Below are positions 34,736 to 47,268 of a stretch of 64,000 nucleotides of DNA, piece after piece (positions within the stretch are counted from its first letter, which is position 1; each line of letters opens with the position of its first letter). Both the position numbers and the translations under genes were made by a program. A model generated the notes under the pieces. It worked only from the letters and a program-made list of their open reading frames with translations, made no database searches and was not told where the DNA came from. This DNA comes from Ptiloglossa arizonensis. Lineage: Eukaryota; Arthropoda; Insecta; Hymenoptera; Colletidae. The stretch lies in the NCBI RefSeq assembly GCF_051014685.1, contig NC_135058.1, positions 10,604,811 to 10,668,810 of the forward strand, written 5' to 3'.

Positions 34736-35840
34736 AGAATAACTCGGAACTAAGTTTCCGCGTAAAATCGCAGCGGTGGTTTAAAAATTAAATTAAAAAT
34801 GTAATAGAGAAAGCCCATTTATTCGCGTCGTCTTGAAATCCAGAGACCGATGTATCCTTTGCGAAAGGCTGCCCTCGAACGTCGAGCAGGCCGAGGGTAT
34901 TTGTCAACCTTTATTTCGTTTTTCCGCAGACGAATCCACGAACGAGTCGCGGTGACGCGAAACACGTACGGAAGATATAAATGAAGCGGAGCCCGAGGTT
35001 GTTCGCCTTCTTCGCCATGACCAAATTCCGGTTAAGACACCGCGAAGGGCTTCACTCCAGTTTAAACGATACCCGGGGCGAGGGTGAGTAGACGTGTCTG
35101 GCTTCGCGTCTACGTTATCCCGGTTCGAGACTCGTTAAATCGATATTTCGCTGTCGCCGCACAGTTTTTCTCTCTCCGTAACCTCGTAACGCCGCAAGCT
35201 AAATCGTCGAGACGTAACATCGTGGACGGCGATAATTATGCAAACGAGGCGCGAAACTTGTACAAATCCAATTTTTGCTAACAATTTCGTTGCAGCAACG
35301 AAAGCCGGTAGTGGCTCGACGTGCCGTCAGTTATCGAACCGTTTATTTAACCTAAATTTAGAACGCTTGGAAAATAATTACTCGCCGAGTTCAATTAAAG
35401 CGCGCGCTATTATTCCAAGAAGAGAAAAAGACGAGTCTCGGATTAAGGGGTATGCGGATACAGGAGTATCGTATAATATATACGAAAGAATCATCCCCCA
35501 CCCCCACCCCAACTGTTTATGTTTCTTTAGCTCGAGCGACCCTTCGACTCGAGAGGTCGACGCTCCGAGGAAAAACGATAAGATGCGCTGACGAGATTAA
35601 GTTTCGTTCGTTAATTAAAATTGAAATTTTTATATTCGACATTGTATCTTTGTGAAAATATTATCGATGGACTTCTGAGGTTTTTCTCTTTAAAATGAGT
35701 CCAAACACGGCCATATTTGGAGTACTTTTATTTTTGTGCAATTTGAAAGTTTAAATGAAACGACTCGCGAAACGTGTAAGTTGTCCGAAGGTGGTCGTGT
35801 TTGGTCTCGTTTTCATCGGGAAAATCTCGTCGATTCAGTG
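34736..35840. other. Non-coding stretch, nothing assigned
   Basis: No gene supported. A C-rich patch (CCCCCACCCCCACCCC) sits near 35494-35510. Confidence 0.5.
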
Positions 35841-36035
35841 GCGATACTCTCGCGACGATAGGATGAAAAATATAATAATGTTTAGTAGTTCGCGCGCGGT
35901 ATCGCTTTGAAGTTTGGCGATCGAGCATCTGTAATACTAGACCCTCGCTCCTCGTGAATCTTATTCTCTTCTCGTTGGATGGTTTACACGTGGTTGGGTC
36001 TCCTCTCGAAATAGAAAAGGTCGATTCTTAGAATT
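35841..36035. mobile_element. LTR-like dispersed repeat, copy 2
   Basis: It aligns with 26260-26490: CGCGCGCGG(C/T)ATCGCTTTG, then AAG(C/T)T(C/T)GGCGATCGAG, then a GTGG(C/T)TGGGTCT block and AGGTCGATTC. The core is about 90% identical and the flanks lower. This copy is fragmentary. Confidence 0.6.
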
Positions 36036-39000
36036 AATTCACAGCTAACACCGACTACACGTGAATGCTAGTTCCGTTTTTTTGTCGTATACAGTAGGGC
36101 CTTATACCGCGCGTAAGTAGAAGGTGAACCCTAAGCGGTCACACGGAAGGTCTTCTTTTTTCTTTGCACAGAATACAATTCCTTTGGAATAAAATCGCGA
36201 ACAGTGGATGGGATAGGGTACGCTTTGAATTTAATTAACGAGCCGGAGCTCGAATTTTACTCACTATTTACCACGTTGAGGTGAAAGGAGGAGATGGGTG
36301 TAAAATTCAGGAACTTTCATCGACATTGTACTTTGGAACTTTTCAATTCGCGTTGTCAAATATTCATGATCCATAAATGGACCTGTATCGCCGATCGAGC
36401 AAAAAGTGTTCGGCGCCTGCTGTTTCACCAAGTTAAATGAAATCGTTCGTTGGAATTATATCGATTCAATATTTCGCTCAACTGCATCGTAGACCGTTAA
36501 ATAGCCTATAGGCGAAACACGTACAATGCGTACTGAATTACTTCGAAGTGAAATCACGTTCGAGATAGAACTACGAGACTTGCAAAGGATTTCGTGAAAA
36601 TCTGTTTTGTGCTTTATTCCTTTGTAAATTTCGACGCGTGGACGATCCATATTCATCGTAGCTTTCGTTTCTCTCGCGTAAGAATTTGCAAGTACGTTAT
36701 TATCCAGATTCGAGGGGAAGCTCGAAGATTGCAAAATAATATTAACATCTTGAATCACCGTGCACCAATTAGAAGATTGTAAAGTGCTGCGTGCAGAAAT
36801 ATTGCGGATTCAAAGGATGAACTTTAAGAAGACGAATGACGTTTCCAATTAACGTAATATATTACAGCTAAGTGTATCGTTTCGTAGAAATGTCACTCGG
36901 TAACGACATTAACAACTCCGCGGAGTTTGCGCTAATATTTTGCGAATTTCCATATGTAATTCTGTCCTTTAGCTTGTCACCGCGGATTAATAATCTCGGT
37001 CGAAATGCGCCGTCATATTCGTAAGGAGACGCATTATTAATTCACTTTATTCGCGCTGTGAATGACACGTGTTTTTAATTAATAAGGTTCGTCGTTTCAA
37101 ATACGAACGACGCGGCATGCGAGCCGTTAATATCGAGATATATTATTAATTGTTCCGATTTATATTCAGCAACTCGTATCAATTATGCATGCGGGACGTT
37201 TCGTTATTTATGAAACGCTGTATCAAGCGTGCTGTCGTTTCTCAACAATAAGACGAAAATAATGAAAAAAAAAGAACAACGGTATCGTGACCACTTATCG
37301 AACGCTTTCACTTCCATTTCCAATCTCTGTCGCTTCGTCGAAAGATTTTCAAACGAAATTACGATATTTCTCGACAAACGTGTAACACACACCTACTCGT
37401 TAAATTGCAAGGAAACAATTACACTTTGGAATCCGTGTATGCGTGATTTGAGCATCGCTCGGAAACGATTGTCCGTTAACATTGAGATATTAATTTCCTT
37501 CGAAAACACGATCCATTCGGAGAACCATCCCCGAATAACAATAATAATAAAAACAATCCCTTCCATACCTCATTTTCCATTTCCAGACGCGAAATCACAC
37601 TCCGCGAGTCGAGCGGTCGCGTAATCGATCCTCCGGATCGCAGCAGCGCCGTTTCATCCCCGGGAAACAAAGGGCGAAAGGGTTTCTTGCCCTCCGTGAT
37701 CCGAAGTTTCGATTCGGTGATCGCGGTGGGCCGTTCCCCGTCCCCCTTCCCGGCGCCGGGAGCCCCCCTGGTCGACCGACGCAACAAATTCGCGCGGCGA
37801 TGGCCCGGAAGCACGGAAGCTTTAATTACTTTCGCGCGGTACACACGCGTGTTCGCCAACTTCGTCGACCGGATACATTGCAATTTCCGGAACGAGGTTT
37901 CGGCCGCGGAAACGTTCTCCAGCGGGCGCTAGTTCGCTAGTTCGCTCGCTTGCTCGCCGTGCCGCGCCGCGCGCGCGCGCACCGATTGGAAAGCCCGTGG
38001 CGAACCTTGCGTCGGGAACAACGAGCTGTAATTTGCACGTAAATCGACGCGTATTTCCCAGGCAGCTGGCCGTCTACGTCATTCCACGGCGCGGAGGGGC
38101 GGTACGTTTCGGATGGCCGGTGGAATTGAAAAAGGGCGTTCTTTCGATTCGAAAATCGAAACACGCCACGGAGCTTCTCTCGGTGCAGAGGAATCCCCGC
38201 GGACGTACGCTCGGGGCTCCGCCTCGATCGATGTAATCACCGGCCGAGATCTATCGCGGATCTCGGGATCCGGTTTCCCCGCTTTGTTTCAATTGCCGTC
38301 GTCGAGTATCAAAGGGGGAGCCCGTTCACGAAACACCGCGCGTGTTTCTTTGCGCGATAGATAAGATAGAGCGCGATTTAATGGAGGAACTTGGCTAACT
38401 CGGAAATTCGGTTTCCGACGAAACTTCGTTAGCCGCGTGGGTTCTGCACGAGCTCGGGCCCGGTTTTACGCTCGACTACGAACTTTTCGTAAATATCGCA
38501 CGCGATGTTTTCCTTGTACAGGTGTCTTGGAAATATTCTTTCGGGGAACCACCCAAAGTATCTCCATTTCGTTCTCGATGAAACTTGCCTCGCGGAGGAG
38601 TGCTACAGCGACGTTCTCATGGTTCGATGAATGATTCTTTTTTTTTCTTCGTAACGCAAATTGTGTATCTTTCTAGGAATTTTGGTCAGAATCGGGCCCA
38701 GTGGACCCTGATGTACCGAGGGTTAATTACGAGAATTTCTTTCGTTTTTAATGACCGACGTGTAACACAACGGAGCGCTCGTAACTTTCGTAATAGCCAG
38801 CTACGATTCACAGAAACCGTCAAAAAAAACACACACCAATAATTCAAATACTTTTGTACAGCTGTAGGAAATCCTATAAAAATATATCAAATTTACGAAC
38901 ACACCTCGTGGCATCATTATGAATATTCTTCGCAAGAAAAATTTCGTTCGCGAAACCGTTACTTTTCATTAGGTTTTTATACAACTATTCGCGAGATCTT

Positions 39001-41269
39001 CCCAGGAGCCGGATATATCAGGGATATCAAGAGGATTTCGTAGCGAAGGGGACCGAAAACAAAACTTGATCAATATTTACGCGAGATTCCTGCGGGAATC
39101 CCCCGGAGTCTCGAAAGAATCGTGGCTTTCGAGTTGGTTCTCCGTAACTGGAACGTTTCAGCTCCCGTACCGTGGCTTAAGAAAATATTTGAAGCCACGC
39201 GTAAAACGATGTCGCTGCGATCGTCTGAGAACACAACGGAGTTCCTTCCCTCTACCCATCGAATACTAGATTTCGTTCGGAGCCGAAGAGAGAGAGATAG
39301 AGAGAGAGAACTCGGAGCGGGATATTATTGTTTCAGGCGTTCCGCTTTAAGGGACACAAAAAGGTCGGTAGAATCTCGGTTTCCAGACACAGGCTCTCAC
39401 GTAGATGGATACCAGCGGCGCATCGAAACGGCGCAGGTAAATACAGGTGTGCAGCCGCGGTGCACCGACACGGACCCCTCGTACCTACGGCTTTCCCTCA
39501 TCCGCCGCGGCGCTGGTCTTTTGTCGGAGTAAACCAACCTTTTTCGGTTGATTCGGCACCGCCCGCGCGATTTTTCCGCGGCCTCGAACGAAAGAAAAGA
39601 TTTCCAACGAAACGCGACGAATGTATCGCCGGATCCCAGCCAGCCACACAACTCGCGGTGTCGATTATTCGGCGAGCGGTAAAAATAATTTCCCGACGAG
39701 ACGTGATTTCGCGTACAATAATGCAACGTAGAATTTCTCGACCGGAATATCTTTGGGAAAAAAGTGCACTCTATAGGTGGTAAAATTACACCAACGGTTA
39801 GTTTGATTATAATTCTCGTTACTTGCTGTCTGGCCGATGATTTCGAGCGACGAAAGGAAACTCGTGGAATGAAAAATTTCGAATCACGGAATATCCCACG
39901 ACCAACCGATCGAAATTGAACAATTCGATGGAACGAATCTCGAAACTCGTTGGTTTCTCATTCGTTCTTCATTGATCGTGTGGAATTGTCATCCGACGTA
40001 CGCACTACGAGAGAGTTGAAATTGTTCTCGCGTTCTTCGCGATTAGTATCCAAGAGTAGGAAATCTTCGTATCGTCGATTATTCGACTTGTATCGAATTC
40101 ACTCGGATCGAAATCTTGTATCGTATATTCCTCGGGTGTATCCACGTTAGCGCTCCCTTAGAATAATACGCGCGACCGAAAACTCGTACAGTTTGCTCCG
40201 TTTGAAAAGAATCACTCCGTTTCGAACCGACCGGTTCTACAACCTCGTTTGTGTTTCGATTCGTCGATATAAATTCGCACGAGTCCGGTCAGCGTCGTAC
40301 ACCCACGTCTCGAAAATATTTTGTAACATTTTCGGAGATAACGGGGATTTACCGCGACATCGACGACCCGAATGCGGCGATATTAATCCGGAGATTCGGC
40401 GCCACTGATTGCTCGCTCGCGTTGCACCAGTCGCGTTGCAGTTTCGTGGAACGCGAGTCTCTCGTGGAGCACGAGCGAGCGAAACGCTAGAAACGCGTGC
40501 ACGATCGACGGAAACGAGGAAATAGTAGACACGGAGGATGCATGAATATTCGTAGCGGGGAGTTTCTCAAAAATAGCGCGTACCAGGTACCCGTATCGTT
40601 ACCAGGGTCTCTGAAATGTCTCGAATCACCGGGAATATTCTCCGTACGCGACGAGTCGCGTCTGTGAAACGAAAATACACAATCTCGAGACTAAGATCGC
40701 CCCGAGCGAATACGTTCGACCGGAACGAACGACGATCAGACTTTACTTAATTAGAACGGGAAACATCGTCGATGCATATTCAATTCCCTACCGGAGATGT
40801 AATTAGAAGCTGGGCGCGTTGATGAACTTAAAACGAACCCGTTACCCTGCCCCCTCCCTCCTCCACACCACACCACACCACGCCACACCACCGCCGCTCT
40901 CTCCTCCCTCGCGAGACGACCGTTTCGATTCTGAATATAACTCGTAAGTATGCGGCGCGAGGAGCAATTATATTCCAACGAGTTACCCATTCAACTTTTT
41001 CCACCTTTCCGCCCCGCGATTTAAATACCGAGTCAATTAATTCCCGCAAGTTCATTAGCTTCGCCGAAGGATAATTAAATTCGGCCTCGAACTCGCTTTG
41101 TGCCGCGAACGAACGCGATCGCGCCGCGCTTTCACCCGTTACTAAAATAAACGCAATATCGGGGAACAAACCTAGCGACGAATTTATAAAGGTACACTGT
41201 ACAAAGGTACACTCCGGATCGTTTCGATACACATCGAGTACGATCTTACGGCGAGAGAATTCTGCACAA
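36036..41269. other. CpG-rich non-coding stretch
   Basis: No gene supported. It contains a (GC)n patch (~37957-37982), a GA-rich simple repeat (39287-39310) and a CCACA-rich run (~40862-40895). The GC-rich 37.6-38.35 kb part could be a CpG-rich regulatory region, but there is no direct evidence. Confidence 0.45.
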
Positions 41270-41965
41270 AATTGCACAAAGAGACACGAATTTTCGACAA
41301 ATTGTAAAACGAGTGATCGTGCTTCTCGTGGAATTGTACGAGAATATTCTAAGGGCGATTGATTTCTCCGTCGGATGTATATAAATAAAATGTTATTTTA
41401 TCGGCCACTTGTCAGGTAAGATCTCACCGCGACAGAACTTGCATCGAGTTGCAGAAAGAAAAATGAATTTTTGACGAATTGTAAAACGAGTGATCGTAGA
41501 TCTCGAGGAATTATTTGAGAATGTTGCAATGGCGATTAATTTCTCGTTTGGAAATATATAAATAAAATGTCATTTTATCGACGATTTATCAGATATATGC
41601 AATCTCATTGGGAGAAAACCTGTGCACCGAGCTGCACCGATTGTGAATATCGTAAATTGAAATACGAATTTTTAATAAATCGTAGAATTACTCGTGTAAA
41701 AAGAAATACGTTAAATGTTATTTTATTAACGACTTGTCGAGTATCGATGCAATCTCACTGCGAGCGAACTGTGCACCGATTTGCACAAAAAGAGACGGAA
41801 GTGCAAACGGGAGAAAGTATCGTAGGTAGAAACGCGAGTTTTTTGATAAATTGTAGATCGAATTGTAGATCTCGAGGAGTTGCTCGAGAAATGTTTCCAG
41901 ACCGATTGGTCACTCGTTTCAAAAGCAATAAATTAGATGTTGTTCCATCGATAACCATCAACAAT
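41270..41965. repeat. Diverged tandem repeat, ~150-220 bp, about four copies
   Basis: Recurring pieces are AATTGTAAAACGAGTGATCG (about 41303 and 41476), AAATAAAATGT(T/C)ATTTTATCG (41383 and 41560, 177 apart) with diverged versions near 41708 and 41931, and TGCAATCTCA near 41598 and 41748. The 165-codon open frame over copies 3-4 is probably incidental. Confidence 0.75.
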
Positions 41966-43294
41966 GTAGTTTACTTCGTCAGAGATCAGAGTTACAAATC
42001 GTTGACTAATCCTACCTGGGAATTCCAAATAAAACTTTCCAAATTGCATATACCAATGAAGTAACAATCGTAAAAATCATTTCGGTAGCAACAACATTCA
42101 GGTGTGTTTCTTCTCATCGAAGAGTCGACTATCGAGAGTTCAAAGTCCCTATTAGACGTAGAATATTGCCACCGGATCGAGAGTACACTCGATACCACGG
42201 TATAAATATTTATATAACATCCCCGTGAGAAAACAACCGCAAAATATTCAATTATCGGATTGTGTAAGAATTACGCTCGGTCCGCCGCGAGTGAAATCAC
42301 CGATTCCCGATAGGCGTACCAACGCTTGATTATTATCTACCATTTATAAATATTTTTCACACACTGTAAAAACCAATCGATCGTACACCGTGATCCAGCG
42401 GAATGAAACCGTTCCAAGATTAGAAATCGGGTTTCCCACTCCTGTTCCAGGCACCCCAGAAAAATTTGTCCAACTTCCCATCCAACTGGTCCCCGCGATG
42501 AATCATTGTCTCCGTGGGCCGTGGCTCGTCCTCGATTTTCCAAAGGGTCGTTCCGGCCCTTAAATATCTCGATTCGCGAGACACGCGGCTCGATTTCCAC
42601 CCGTAACGCATTGTCCGTGCCCTCGGTATTACTCGATTCGTTCCGTTCGTCGGGAATGGCGCTCCTCCTCGTCCGAACGACCGATCTCTGCCCCCATACC
42701 GCCCCCTGCCCTTCGTCCATCACCCCCCTCTTGGTTCCCCAGCGTGCCTTTTTATTATTACCGGGTTATTTATCGCCGCCGTTTCCCCTCGCGAGTAAAA
42801 CCCCCATTGTGCCGTAGTGACGTCGCTGTCGGCTAAGTTATTTATAATGATTGCCATCTTGCGCTCGCGCGCACCGATACCGCTATCGGGCGCAAGCACC
42901 TGCTGGTCCTTCGCCAACCTGGCTGAAATATAAATTTGATGACGACACACGAGTCGCCAGCTTCACTTTTGTGATTTCGTTGGGCCTTCGGGAAACGTAC
43001 ACGGAAAGAAGCTAACGTCCGGGCACGAGGGGACCGAACGGGAGCGGAGGGGACCGGGGTTGTTCACGGGGATATTAAATTCCACGCGGCCCGAACTTCC
43101 TCCCCGGGTCGAGAGCGTCTATCATTTTTCAATTCGCCCGGGATAGGATTCAGGGTAATTCGAGGCGTAGCGCGATCGCATTTTCGTGGGCACCTGCGGG
43201 CTAGAGGACAGGCACGGTGCTCGTTCGTGGCCTTGCACGACGAAACGCGTCCGCTGCTCGAGAAACTCGAAACTTTATTTCGCGCGTTAGCGCG
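41966..43294. other. Non-coding stretch with a possible regulatory patch
   Basis: No gene supported. The part at about 42740-42990 has AT-rich homeodomain-like cores (TTATTTATCG, TTATTTATAATGATTG) in GC-rich sequence, and an E-box CACCTG at 42897-42902. This would suit a cis-regulatory module but is not diagnostic. Confidence 0.35.
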
Positions 43295-43640
43295 CCAGAG
43301 ATGAGAATATTCGGCGGGAGAACCCGAACTGTGCCGGTAGACGTTTACAGTCTCTTAGGAATTATTCACGATATGGTAATTCCCCGCTTTGAAGCAAGAT
43401 AAACAGCCGCCGGTTGACTCGAAAGCGGGCTTGCGATTTTTGTCGCCGGTAGAATTCTGGTTAGAGATGTTTACATTCTCCCGGGAAGTATTCACGTTGT
43501 AGTAATTCTTCACTTTAAAGAAATGTAATCGGGACCATTTGACTTCAAAGCGGGTTTGCGATTTTTACTTCTAACCGAATTGTAGTCGGAGATGTTTCTC
43601 TCGGGAAGTATTCGCCTCGTAGTAATTTTCCACTTCGAGT
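43295..43640. repeat. ~120-126-bp tandem repeat, three copies
   Basis: ATTATTCACGATATGGTAAT (43361), AGTATTCACGTTGTAGTAAT (43487) and AGTATTCGCCTCGTAGTAAT (43607) mark three units, which also share AAAGCGGG(C/T)TTGCGATTTTT. Confidence 0.8.
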
Positions 43641-46600
43641 TTAGTAGGAAATGTAAGAAGAGTGAACGACACAGAGCAAGAGCGTGTAAATCTCGCATTA
43701 CGTACGCTCGGTGGGCGTAACTTCGAAGCGATATCGCGCGTGTATCAGCGTGAACCTCATCACTGGAAGAAAACCTACACCAATGTAGACCCTCCCTTCG
43801 CGAAGATGCAACGTACAACGTACGTATATACTCCGTAGAATGATCCCGGAGGTCGAGATCCGTTGTATCACTTTTCGGCTACAAATGGGAACAAATTGCA
43901 CCCTCGTAGAAAAGTCCAAATCCCCCGTAATCTCGAATACAACGACTCGCGCTCGCAAGATTCCCGTACACGTTCCCGTATCCGTGACCACGCAATTTCT
44001 TTCAGGCGAAATAACGCGCGACAAAGTTTATAATTGGTATTAATTTAAATCCGGGCGCGCCTCGAAGCCGAGTAAACACTTTACGGACCCGGATGCACGT
44101 CCATGACGACCGAAATTCTTTTCACGCGAGAAAATTACTTTCAACCGTGAATTATCAAAGTTGCGGCCGCAAGAAGCGCTTGAAATTCAGTCGGTCTCCT
44201 CCGCTTTTCGAGTTCAAATTAACGCGCGCGTATTCCCGTCATTCGTTGCACTTTCGACCGTGCTTTGAGAGAAAAAAAAGAAAAAGAAAAAAGAAAGAAT
44301 GCCGACGAGCCGGTCCAGGCACGCCCGACCGTACCAACGACCGATGAAAGACGCGAAGCACCGAAGAAAGATTATTAACAAAGCCGGCGCCCGTCGTTAC
44401 TTCCGGTCGTGGCCATTCGCGCGATCACAATTATATGTATTTACGCAGCAGTAGCGGCAGCTGCAACGTAATTCCTCCGCGGCGCGTCCGCGCCGAATTA
44501 GGAACGATGAATATTACTTTTAACGGGGATTCAATTTATCGTTCTATCAGAACCGAACCGGAAACCAACCGCGAAATAGCTAATATACCGGGACGCCCGA
44601 TCGCAACATCGACTCGACGCTTAAGCGCGATTACGTTACTCGGTAATTGCGTTCGAAAACGCACATTCCATTTCACAGAAAATTTGTCACCGTTCGTATC
44701 CACCGTAGTACAATTTTCAAACGCATCCGGAAACGAAAGATCAAAAAATACGTACAAGAAACGCGTTCAAGTACTCATAATCCTCCATCGAACGTAATCG
44801 TCATTGGAAGATTTGAAACATTTCAAATTTCCTCCTTCCTTTTCCACCTCGCGAGTAAAGTATCTCGTCCCCATCTCCCCGATGCGAGTAGCGTGTTCTT
44901 TTCAAATCCGATCGAAAGTGGCGCACAATTTACTTTTTGGTGTACACCGGACACGTAGGACGCGTCCACCGAGAATTAAAAGATTCGAACGGCGATGAGA
45001 AATGCACGGACGTATAAAATGCGCGCGGCGACGGTCCAGTAGCGTGGTCGTAAATAAAAAAGTGAAAACAAAATAAAAAAAAAAAGAAAAGAGAAAAAAA
45101 GAAACCGCGCGCGATAGCCATCCGGAGGATACGTTATCGAAAACATCGGTGGGCCGGGAACCGAGCTATTTTCTCCGCAATAAATAGGTCGGAAGGTCGG
45201 TCGGCGGTGCATTTTGTCGGGTCTGCGGCCATTCGTAATCCAACACGGCCAATATTCTCGGTCGCAATTATTCTTCGATAAAGCGGATTTAATCGACGAT
45301 CACAAAGCGTTGGCGTCGAAGAGTGTACGATGCATTCAATCCGCATTTTGGAGCGTTCCCATGCACCGTCACTCGGGCTAATATAAAAACGAGCGTTCGA
45401 GCCACCTGCGCGATATGTACGGTCCGCGGAACGCCTATCCGCCCCCGCGTGTTCTCGCCTCGCGCCAATGCACCGATTGTGCAACATTTTTCTCCTATTT
45501 TTCGTTTACCCGTTCCATGATTTTATACGCTCGGATCGATACCACGGAGCAAACACGCCGAGTAATTATACGTAGTAAAACGTTTTTCTCGCGCACCGGG
45601 TACGCTCGTTGACGTAATTCGAGGCGAATACCTAGCGCGGCCACCGTATGCCGGCGCTCCCGATGTTTCGAATGGTCGGGTTATCGCGATAAAGCCGCGA
45701 TTAAACCTACGTTTCGCTTCCCAAATCTATCGACCGTCTAAATACACATACACACACACGCCGTTCTCCACGTGCGTTTCGACTAATTCCTCGTTTCGTT
45801 CGTCAGAAATTAAACATACCGCTCGTACGACTGTCTCTACCGCGAGTACACCGAGAACAACGACGGATTAATTTCGCGCCGGAGACGGTGTGGGAAATAT
45901 TTTCAATTTCGAATATCTCGCGACACTTTTTTCTACGGACATTTTTTCTACGTCTCGAACAACGTTGGGTCGTCTTTTTTCCGTTCGCTGTTTAAACAAC
46001 GGTATACGGTCGTTCGAACGAAATTGTTCTGCTGTGATTATCAATATCGTCGGTGTACTCGTTATTATTATTATTGTCGCAGTTACCCCTATTGTTATTA
46101 GCAGTTCTAGTATTAATGTCACGATATACCATCAATATTGTATTCTTCTCAATATTATCGTCGATCCGTTCCGATTATCATTCGCGCTGTTGTTCTTATA
46201 ATCATCGTCGTTAATATCGTTTCTATCGATACAATTCTTCCCGGAGTAATTCTTGTTTCACTCGTCATCGTGGCACGTAGAATGACCCCATTTTTCATAA
46301 TCCCGAGGATCCTTCGAAATTAATTCTCGTCGAGTTTCGCCGTAATTTCTCGCGCGGATTGCGCCGCGTCCGTCTCCGGGGGCGAGCGTACACCAGTTAG
46401 GACGTAAGTAATAAACAACCGCGTAATTAGATTGTTGGAGAACGTTGTAGGATATCGCGTTCCTCCTTCCCGCGGCGAAACTCTAAAAGTTCCGCGTCTA
46501 ATGAAACGGAACCCGACTCGGTGCATTCTGGAAAACTTCCTCCTGAGGTAAGAGAAAACGTTTCGCTCGTTACGCTTTTCATTACTATTCCTTTTTCTCT

Positions 46601-46697
46601 GACAGATGCTGCGGGTGAAGCTGCGAGTCCGCGCTTTCGACAATCGTGTGCTCTCGCTACGAGAATTCGTACGAGAAACGGTATACGTGCTCGAAAA

Positions 46698-46728
<31 letters not shown>

Positions 46729-46776
46729 AAGGACCATATGGCTGTTTAATGCGAGCGATTCTCCGACAGCGGAACG
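43641..46776. other. Non-coding stretch with simple repeats
   Basis: No gene supported. It contains A-rich runs (44267-44300 and 45056-45102), an ATT/ATC-rich tract (~46030-46260) whose Ile/Val-rich open frame is low complexity, and a (GA)n microsatellite at 46698-46730. Confidence 0.5.
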
Positions 46777-47268
46777 TACGTAATTTCGTCTATTTGTTCT
46801 ATTAGATATTTATTCGTTAGATTTTCCGAATCGTGTTTGTTCTTAGTTTTCAACGAAATTTCGCGCAGAGCCCGTAAAATTAACGAAACTTGTTTCCGTC
46901 TATTTATTTTATCGTTCGATACATATTCCGAACTATTCGTGTTTGCTCCAAATTTCGAGCAAAGTTTCGCGCAATGGCCCGACGTTCGCGTTTCTCGTTT
47001 TACGGGGCGAATGAAGGCGCGCGGTTTAAAAACCAAGAACAACGCGCAAACGAATCTCATTTCGTTAGATATTCGTTCGATAGATTCTCAGAACCGTGTT
47101 TATATCACCATTCGATATATTTTTGTAACTGTTGCGCACTTGCTCAACGTTTCAAACGGAATGTTCGCGCGGAGGACCAGACGTATACTTTTCTCGTTGT
47201 TCGAGAAAGAGCAGGGCTTGCGAGCGCGCGGTTTAAAAACGAAGAACAACGCGCAAACGAATCTTCCG
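46777..47268. repeat. ~207-bp repeat, two to three copies
   Basis: The core GCGCGCGGTTTAAAAAC plus AAGAACAACGCGCAAACGAA occurs at about 47018 and 47225. Less conserved units around ATTCGTT(A/C)GAT and CCGAATCGTGTTTG extend it to about 46780. Two overlapping 180-codon open frames here reflect the repeat, not genes. Confidence 0.75.
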
